A DNA stretch of 5,629 bases. It comes from an uncultured Nitrospinaceae bacterium (GTDB taxonomy: Bacteria; Nitrospinota; Nitrospinia; Nitrospinales; VA-1). Positions 4,856 to 5,629 of the stretch are shown in pieces. The notes under the pieces were generated by a model. That model was not told where the DNA came from. It was given only the letters and a program-made list of their open reading frames with translations, and ran no database searches. The DNA is taken from positions 1 through 5,629 of the forward strand of contig CAJJDL010000317.1 of the NCBI GenBank assembly GCA_905182935.1, written 5' to 3'. Both the position numbers and the translations under genes were made by a program. The stretch's first letter is position 1. Every line of letters starts with the position of its first letter.

Positions 4856-5584
4856 ATGCTTTTATCTCCTCCTCGCAATTTACGGCCAGAATTACTTGAT
4901 TTAGATGAGGCTCCGTTTGAAGAAGTTCGCGATAGCCTTGAAGATGTTCGTAGGGTTAATAAGTATCTTAGCGGGTACAAAGTTCTTCTATATTACGTTA
5001 ACTATTTTTTGGGTAAGTATCACTCGAATGAAGTATTTACGATACTTGACCTTGCAACCGGGTCCGCAGACCAACCAATTGCAGTAGTTGATATGGCCCG
5101 CAAGCAAAATGTCAAAATAAAGATCGTTGCATTAGATATTAATTCCAAGATGTTGAATTATGCCTTTGAAGAAACATTAGCTTATCCGGAGATCCGTTTG
5201 GTGCAGGGAGATATTCATTCCCCCCCATTTAGAGAAAATAGTTTCGATTTGGTAATAAACTCGTTATCATTGCACCATTTTTCAAAAAATCAGGCAGTCA
5301 ATATTATACGGATAGCAAACTTAATAGCGCGACATGGTTTTATCATAAACGATTTAAATAGGAGTCGAGTAGCTCATGCATTTATTTATCTTCTTACGCG
5401 TATGCTTACGAAAAACCGTTTAACTCGTTATGATGCACCAGTTTCTGTTATGAATGCTTTTATACCTTCAGAGTTTACCGAAATGGCCGAAGAGGCGGGT
5501 GTAAAGTATTTTCAAGTAAATCGCCATTTTCCTTATCGTATTGGTCTAGTCGGTGGTAAAAAACCGAACTTGGCTGTAAAGTAA
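4856..5584 (+). CDS. Class I SAM-dependent methyltransferase
   Basis: Predicted 242 residues from ATG 4856, or 247 from GTG 4841. The Rossmann-type fold shows motif I as ILDLATGSADQP (from about residue 63), the acidic end of strand 2 as VALDI (90-95), QGDIHSPPF (117-125), and the motif IV region SFDLVINSLSLHHF (129-142), followed by the late segment IINDLNRSR (163-171). The N-terminal lead (RPELLDLDEAPFEEVRDSL, then VRRVNKYL) and the DLNRS element resemble small methyltransferases often found beside type III polyketide synthase and FAD-dependent oxidoreductase genes. This suggests a lipid- or quinone-like hydroxylated aromatic substrate, but no such gene is inside the window. The start is uncertain: GTG 4841 has no ribosome binding site, and ATG 4856 has only GAG about ten bases upstream. 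It is probably second in an operon with the FxsA gene and cytoplasmic. Confidence 0.9.
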   Translation: MLLSPPRNLRPELLDLDEAPFEEVRDSLEDVRRVNKYLSGYKVLLYYVNYFLGKYHSNEVFTILDLATGSADQPIAVVDMARKQNVKIKIVALDINSKMLNYAFEETLAYPEIRLVQGDIHSPPFRENSFDLVINSLSLHHFSKNQAVNIIRIANLIARHGFIINDLNRSRVAHAFIYLLTRMLTKNRLTRYDAPVSVMNAFIPSEFTEMAEEAGVKYFQVNRHFPYRIGLVGGKKPNLAVK

Positions 5585-5629
5585 TTTATTAGGACAGTAC
5601 TAGCTGGTATTTTTTACTACTACCTTATA

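Noticed and set aside
1..5629. CRISPR array, insertion sequence, tRNA or rRNA gene.
   Set aside because: No regularly spaced repeats, transposase-like frame, terminal inverted repeats, cloverleaf or rRNA motifs were seen on either strand.

Overview
The window is AT-rich, with seven well-supported protein genes, several promoters and hairpins, and no recognisable tRNA, rRNA, insertion sequence or CRISPR array. It looks like chromosome from a respiring, diderm bacterium. The evidence is a lipobox-anchored c-type cytochrome, a Sec-exported small protein, a radical SAM enzyme of the haem-modification type, and ordinary sigma-70-like promoters. No marker here fixes the phylum. A marine Nitrospinota, anammox-type or deltaproteobacterial-type lineage is only a guess, from the low G+C and the tetrapyrrole/cytochrome content.

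Left part (1-1000). Bases 1-450 hold no convincing protein gene, but contain a good intrinsic-terminator-like hairpin (138-165), a perfect 7-bp hairpin (373-390) and a second terminator (421-460). The second terminator overlaps the end of a minus-strand gene for a stand-alone cyclic-nucleotide-binding domain protein (451-963, TTG start, good ribosome binding site). A plus-strand gene for an unrecognised 127-residue cytoplasmic protein follows (1179-1562).

Centre (1622-4269). This is the most interesting part. On the minus strand, a promoter (TTGACT, 17 bp, TATAAA) drives two genes. The first encodes a small exported protein predicted to start with His after signal cleavage (2970-3278). Four bases later comes a 447-residue radical SAM/SPASM enzyme (1622-2965) resembling AhbD/NirJ haem-synthesis enzymes, with an extra C-terminal domain like that ending the B subunit of dark-operative protochlorophyllide reductase (PCP_red). 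Divergently, on the plus strand, lies a lipoprotein with one haem c site (3442-4269). It lacks any methionine after the haem motif and has a middle part resembling the oxidoreductase molybdopterin-binding fold. The three may form a tetrapyrrole/metal/electron-transfer module; this is inference from position and domains.

Right part (4270-5629). A promoter with a perfect TTGACA and an extended -10 lies just before a 9-bp hairpin, then an FxsA-family inner-membrane protein gene (4432-4827) and a class I SAM-dependent methyltransferase gene (4856-5584, or from GTG 4841), apparently one transcript. The last 45 bases hold no gene.
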